DNA from: Rebecca billardiae RCC1528
Lineage: Eukaryota > Haptophyta
DNA length: 64,000 nt
Direction of reading: 5' to 3'
Assembly: GCA_965240325.2 (NCBI GenBank)
Contig: OZ251243.1
Coordinates: 124,001-188,000 of the forward strand
In this document: positions 59,876 through 64,000 of the stretch, in pieces
How the letters are laid out: each line of letters opens with the position of its first letter
How positions within the stretch are numbered: the first letter of the stretch is position 1
The notes under the pieces: model-generated
What the model was told of the DNA's origin: nothing
The model's database searches: none
Seen by the model: the letters and a program-made list of their open reading frames with translations, nothing else
Translations under genes and position numbers: made by a program

Positions 59876-60936
59876 GAGGCCACTTCACCGAAATCCAGGT
59901 TGGGGAGGATCTCCGCTGCACTGGTGGGGAGGATGTCATCCTCCCCGCTCGCCACGGCTGGGGAGGATGTCCGCCGCGCTGTCCGGTCTTTCGCCGCTGA
60001 CAAAACTTTCGAAAACGAAAGTCGCGCCATGGCGGACCCGGTGTTCCCGCCCGGCGGCGAAAGGGGCGCGGGGCCGGTGGCTCGCGATCCGAAGGGCAGT
60101 AGCTCGCGACCTCGCTTGGGCGGTGGCAGCGGCGCTGTGGCACGGCGTGTACCATCCGCGCGGCTGTGCGCGATCGCGCGGTCCCGTTCGTCGCCACGCC
60201 GCGCGCGACCGTTCACGCCACAGTCTTTCCGCACTGGCATGCACCCGTTGCAAGCGCATGACGGCGGAGAGCTCAGAGAGCCCGTCACGCGCGTGACGAC
60301 CGTGTGGGATGGGTTGTGCCGATATGAAGGCTGCCCTTCGTAGGCTTTCTGATGAGCCCATCCAACGTTCAGACCATTCCTAATTGCTGAAAGCCACACG
60401 GCCATGGAGTTGTGGACAGTACAGCAGCCGTCCATGATCCTCATGCCCGCCTCATGGGCCGGCGCGTGCCTCCCTGAACATGAAGACAAGCTGTACAACC
60501 CATCCCACACGGTCGTCACGCGCGTGACGGGCTCTCTGAGCTCTCCGCCGTCATGCGCTTGCAACGGGTGCATGCCAGTGCGGAAAGACTGTGGCGTGAA
60601 CGGTCGCGCGCGGCGTGGCGACGAACGGGACCGCGCGATCGCGCACAGCCGCGCGGATGGTACACGCCGTGCCACAGCGCCGCTGCCACCGCCCAAGCGA
60701 GGTCGCGAGCTACTGCCCTTCGGATCGCGAGCCACCGGCCCCGCGCCCCTTTCGCCGCCGGGCGGGAACACCGGGTCCGCCATGGCGCGACTTTCGTTTT
60801 CGAAAGTTTTGTCAGCGGCGAAAGACCGGACAGCGCGGCGGACATCCTCCCCAGCCGTGGCGAGCGGGGAGGGTGACATCCTCCCCACCAGTGCAGCGGA
60901 GATCCTCCCCAACCTGGATTTCGGTGAAGTGGCCTC
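59876..60936. mobile_element. foldback element with 442-bp inverted arms
   Basis: Left arm 59876-60317 and right arm 60495-60936 are reverse complements of equal length. By eye they differ at one site near the T of GTCATCCTCC in the left arm. The spacer is 177 bp. TGTTA flanks both sides directly (59871-59875 and 60937-60941), a 5-bp target duplication. Each arm carries internal small palindromes: ACTTTCG-AAAA-CGAAAGT, and a 16-bp one, CGTCACGCGCGTGACG. The apparent ORFs (for example 362 residues across the element) arise from the symmetry and have no domain. Confidence 0.88.
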
Positions 60937-60941
60937 TGTTA

Positions 60942-63750
60942 ACACGGCCTCGGAACGTCGACGCGTCGTACAAGTACATGATGACCAAGGCCGGCGACGA
61001 CTGCAAATACTTCAGCGGCATCCCTGGGCACCTACTGCCTCCGTGTGATCAGCATCGGCGACGACTAGGTCCTCACCCGCGGCTTGTGACTCAAACCCGT
61101 GAAAGGCGGCACCGTGCCCCCGGTGCCGCTGCGAGCGGACCTCGCGAGCGTCGGTGCGGACGAATACGGCCCGTGCGCGCGGACGCGACGAGCCTGGTAG
61201 TCGACCAAGGTCATACGTAGTCCCCAGGTACGCGTCGGCGGTCGCTCCTCGCCTCTCTCCGCCAACGCGAGCAGCGCGCGCAAAGGCGTCGCGGCTCGGA
61301 TGCAACTCGCACCGCGCACGCACGTGCACTGCGCCCACCTGATGACCGTGCAGGACCCAAAATCGTTGGTGTCGGGTAGGCCTATGGTTACTGCGACCAG
61401 GCGCGCGCGTGCGCCCGCAACATGAGGACGTACACTGCCCACGCACGGGCATGACAGAGTGCGTCGACACGCGCAATTCAAACGCAGTCGTGTAGCAGAG
61501 CCAACAACTCACTCTAGAGACGCCTCGAGACAGACCACTGAGCGCGGGGAAGACGCATAACATCCATGTGCACGCTGCCCACCGGGCGCACCAGGGGCTA
61601 GAGCGCAGCTCGGCCTCTGGGTGCAGCTTCTCATCCGGCGTGTGCAAGCTGAGTCACGTCGCCGGCGTCGCACGGCGCCCGCGCTGAGCAACGCGGGTGA
61701 GATGAGGTGACGAGCGGCGGCAGAGGGCGGCAGTACACGTGCTCTTGCTCGGCGCACCACGCGCCGCGCGCGCGGGGACGTCCTCGCGGCCTACGTCGCG
61801 TTCTCGCGCGGCGGCGCGACGTGGGAAGGGCGACCCGGACTCAAACCTCGCAGCGCCCGCGGCAGCGGCGGCCGCGCCCGGACTCGAAGAATGCCTCAGG
61901 AGGGGGGGGGGGCCTCCTGAGGCCAAGGAGACTTTAAAAATCCACCTGAGGCATTCGCTTCACGCGTTTGTCTCAGAAGCCCGCGGCCAACGCGCTCGAC
62001 ACCCTCTGTCTCCAATCAGTACTTCGACAGACGAATCAGGGACGGTAATTTTCTCTCGTCTGAAGCCTGCATATTTAAAACACGAAGCCGGTCGAAGCGG
62101 CACGAAGCCGGTTCTGCCGCGGGGCGGCGGATCGCGCAGGCCGCGCGAGCAACGATCCCCGCCGTCTACGCCTTCATGCGAGGCGCGAGAGCGGCCGATG
62201 CGGATGGTGGAGTCTCTGCCTCCGCGTAGAAGACACCTGACCCTGTCCGCCCCGCTGACCAGGAGCCGCGCGGCAGCCGGCGCAACGGCGGCGCGGCGGT
62301 GGCGCCAACCGAATACCGGGCTGCGCCGGCTCGGCTGCGAGTTCGCCATCTTCCACGAAGACACGAACGCGAGACAGCTGGCATGATGATGAGGAGGGCG
62401 AAGATGATGTCTTGTTCCGATACGCCTCTCGCGGATTGGATCATGCTCAGCATGGTTACGTGCTCGGGCGCAAGCGCATCCAGTCCCTGCTGAGGCTGTA
62501 AGGTTCCGGCAGCAAGCGGACGAGGTGGGGCGGTGCGAGCGCGATGCTGAGGCGAGCGGCAGAGCCCCTTCCAACTCGGATGCCATCAGAAGCTGCCTGC
62601 GCGCCCGCGACGTCGAAGACTCAGCGGACAACCGGGCCACGGTAGTGGTAGCGCGGGTGAGATCCAGCCACGCCCCGGAGGCTGTTGGCGGGCAGACCGT
62701 GCGCGGCGCGGCTGCGCGGCTGCGATGCCACTTCTCGCTGGCTCGCGGCTACAGTCGGCTGCGTGGACTGATCCTAGTAGCGGGTGTGTGTGGAGGGCTA
62801 GCCCGCCCGCGGTGGTGGTGGTAGCGCGTGTGACATCACAGCCGCGCCCAGGGCTGTCGAGTGCCGGCGGGCCAGGCGATCGCATGCTATTGCTGCGCGG
62901 CTGCGACACTGCTGGCTCGCGGCCACAATTGGCCGCTGACAAGGGCGCGCGAGGGCTGGTTTCAATACTAGCAGCGGTTTGCGCGTGCGTGCGCGCGGAG
63001 CCTCTGCGCCTTTGCGCCGCAGGGCTCGGCTCAAGCCGGTGGTGAGGGTAGCGCGGGTGAGATCACAGCCGCGCCCAGTGGCTCAGCTCGGCTGGCGCGC
63101 GGCGGCGCCGAGCCGTGCGACGCTGCTCGGTGTCAGGCTGCACTCACGGCCGGAATCGGCCGCCGGCGAGGGCGCACGAGGGCCCAATAGACACGCCCCG
63201 GCCCAGGCACGCCCCGGTCTGCCTCAAGCTGCTGATGGTCTGCCTCCAGGTGCTGCACCAGCTCGGCGGGCTGCGGCCGCGCGGCGGCGCCGAGAGCGGC
63301 TACGCGGGGACGGGGACGGGGAGCCGGCGGTGATGGCGGGAGCTGGGACAAACGAGCGGGCACGCAAGCTCACGAGCGGGCCACGCCGGGGCGGGCGCGC
63401 GACCACGAGCGGGCCATGCAGGGGCGGGCCAGGGGCGGCGGGCGCCGGCACGGCGGTGGCGGGAACCGGGACCGCCATTTTTTGCTCTTGCAGGCGCGCG
63501 TGGCGCTGGTCCGGGCGTTCGCTGCTCGGTCCGGCAGCCCGCTTCTGCGCGCTTCAGAACGGCTTCAGCCGGGGCTGAAGCCGTATGTGGGCAAAGACGA
63601 GATGAGACAGCCTCACACCTTGAAAACTTATGCCAGCTTCTTGTTTTCTATATGTGTACGAAGTGTATACAGGAGAGCTGCGCCCTCGTGCCTGTGTCTT
63701 TAAATCATAGAATTGGTCCGCTCTCGCTTCCAACCGGCCTTCGATCGGGC
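60942..63750. other. gene-poor region before the permease
   Basis: No recognisable coding sequence. A 12-bp inverted repeat (GAATGCCTCAGG) lies at 61889-61900 and 61945-61956, around a G-run and an AT patch. Tandem repeats at 62.6-63.2 kb are listed separately. Confidence 0.5.
62640..63180 (+). repeat. three diverged tandem repeats
   Basis: Each unit starts GTAGCGCGxGTGA followed by ATCACAGCCGCGCCCAG or a variant, at about 62647, 62821 and 63049 (periods about 172 and 228 bp), with shared downstream words such as GCTGGCTCGCGGC. Confidence 0.65.
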
Positions 63751-64000
63751 ATGCCATGGCAGCAGGTCGCCAGCGGCGTGGCGTGCTTGCTCGCTGCGCT
63801 GCTGTGCCTCGGCACGTGGCCATCGCTCCTCGAGCTCAGCGCGCGTCGTGGGCGCAACGCTGCGCTGGCGTTCGCCGACTACGTCAGCGCCTACTTCGGG
63901 CTGACGCTCGTCGTGGGCGCGCTGTGCGCGCGAGACGAGCTGCGCGCGCTCAGACGTGAGAGCGCACCGCTCGTGGCGGCTGCGCTCGGCGGCGGCGCGT
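63751..64000 (+). CDS. ureide-permease-like transporter, 5' part only
   Basis: ATG at 63751 opens a frame that runs off the right edge. The first 83 residues include a hydrophobic span followed by a diagnostic turn: GVACLLAALLCLGTWPS then LLELSARRGRN, and a second span with ADYVSAYFGLTLVVGAL. Plant ureide permeases (PF07168) share the pattern G-x-A-C-x-L-L-A-L-L-x-L-G-T-W-P followed by ERRGR and a DY motif. Members carry allantoin, uracil or related heterocycles across membranes. The family call rests on the first helix only. Confidence 0.72.
   Translation, partial: MPWQQVASGVACLLAALLCLGTWPSLLELSARRGRNAALAFADYVSAYFGLTLVVGALCARDELRALRRESAPLVAAALGGGA

Noticed and set aside
59857-61048. ORFs of 200-360 residues across the foldback element
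   Set aside because: The same protein appears on both strands because the arms are inverted copies; no domain is present.
61889-61956. 12-bp inverted repeat as a transposon end
   Set aside because: The arms are short, the interior is only 44 bp and no target duplication was seen.

Overview
The window reads as nuclear DNA of a GC-rich eukaryotic microalga. The evidence is spliceosomal introns with GTGCG- or GTGAG-type donors and GCAG acceptors, a spliceosomal UAP56 helicase and U1A/U2B'' protein, a LOV photoreceptor kinase, a ureide-permease-like transporter, LTR retrotransposons of the Ty1/copia class and TTAGGG-type telomere-like repeats. A haptophyte or another alga with a secondary plastid is my best guess. 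That is an inference from composition and gene content, not something I could test.

Layout, left to right. 0-10 kb, all on the minus strand: an FAD oxidoreductase running off the left edge, a six-exon membrane protein with a GT25-like glycosyltransferase head, and an ankyrin-repeat protein with an acylation-type N-terminus. 11-13.5 kb: UAP56/SUB2 in six exons, with all junctions resolved. 14.8-16.3 kb: a small acylation-type ORF and a 743-bp terminal-inverted-repeat element. 16.7-30.2 kb: two nested copia elements. Element 1 lies on the plus strand, and element 2 (minus strand) is inserted in its 3' LTR; both insertions keep perfect 5-bp target duplications. 30.8-32.3 kb: a broken ORF of uncertain origin. 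33-35 kb: a response-regulator receiver domain fused to a PHO80-like cyclin. 36.9-40.8 kb: a divergent pair made of a hypothetical protein and an F-box/Kelch protein whose coding region contains telomere-like repeats. 40.8-46 kb: gene-poor, with long (AT)n tracts and a dispersed repeat. 46-48.3 kb: a divergent pair, TEX261/SVP26 and an unknown protein. 48.7-53.1 kb: a large minus-strand gene for an AGC kinase carrying SnoaL-like, PAS and C-terminal LOV domains. 53-56 kb: gene-poor, with the inverted copy of the dispersed repeat. 56.2-58.5 kb: a divergent pair, a bZIP factor and a U1A/U2B''-type protein. 59.9-60.9 kb: a foldback element with 442-bp arms. 62.6-63.2 kb: diverged tandem repeats. 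63.75 kb to the right edge: the first exon of a ureide-permease-like transporter.

The strongest candidates for something undescribed are three. The LOV photoreceptor has its AGC kinase at the N-terminus, the reverse of phototropin. The receiver-cyclin fusion keeps every phosphotransfer residue. Both copia elements carry a canonical -1 frameshift heptamer of the form XXXAAAC, two codons before the gag stop, and both form their gag start codon across the LTR/internal boundary. Several other genes are ordinary housekeeping functions (mRNA export, snRNP, ER-Golgi cargo sorting), with three head-to-head pairs that probably share promoters.
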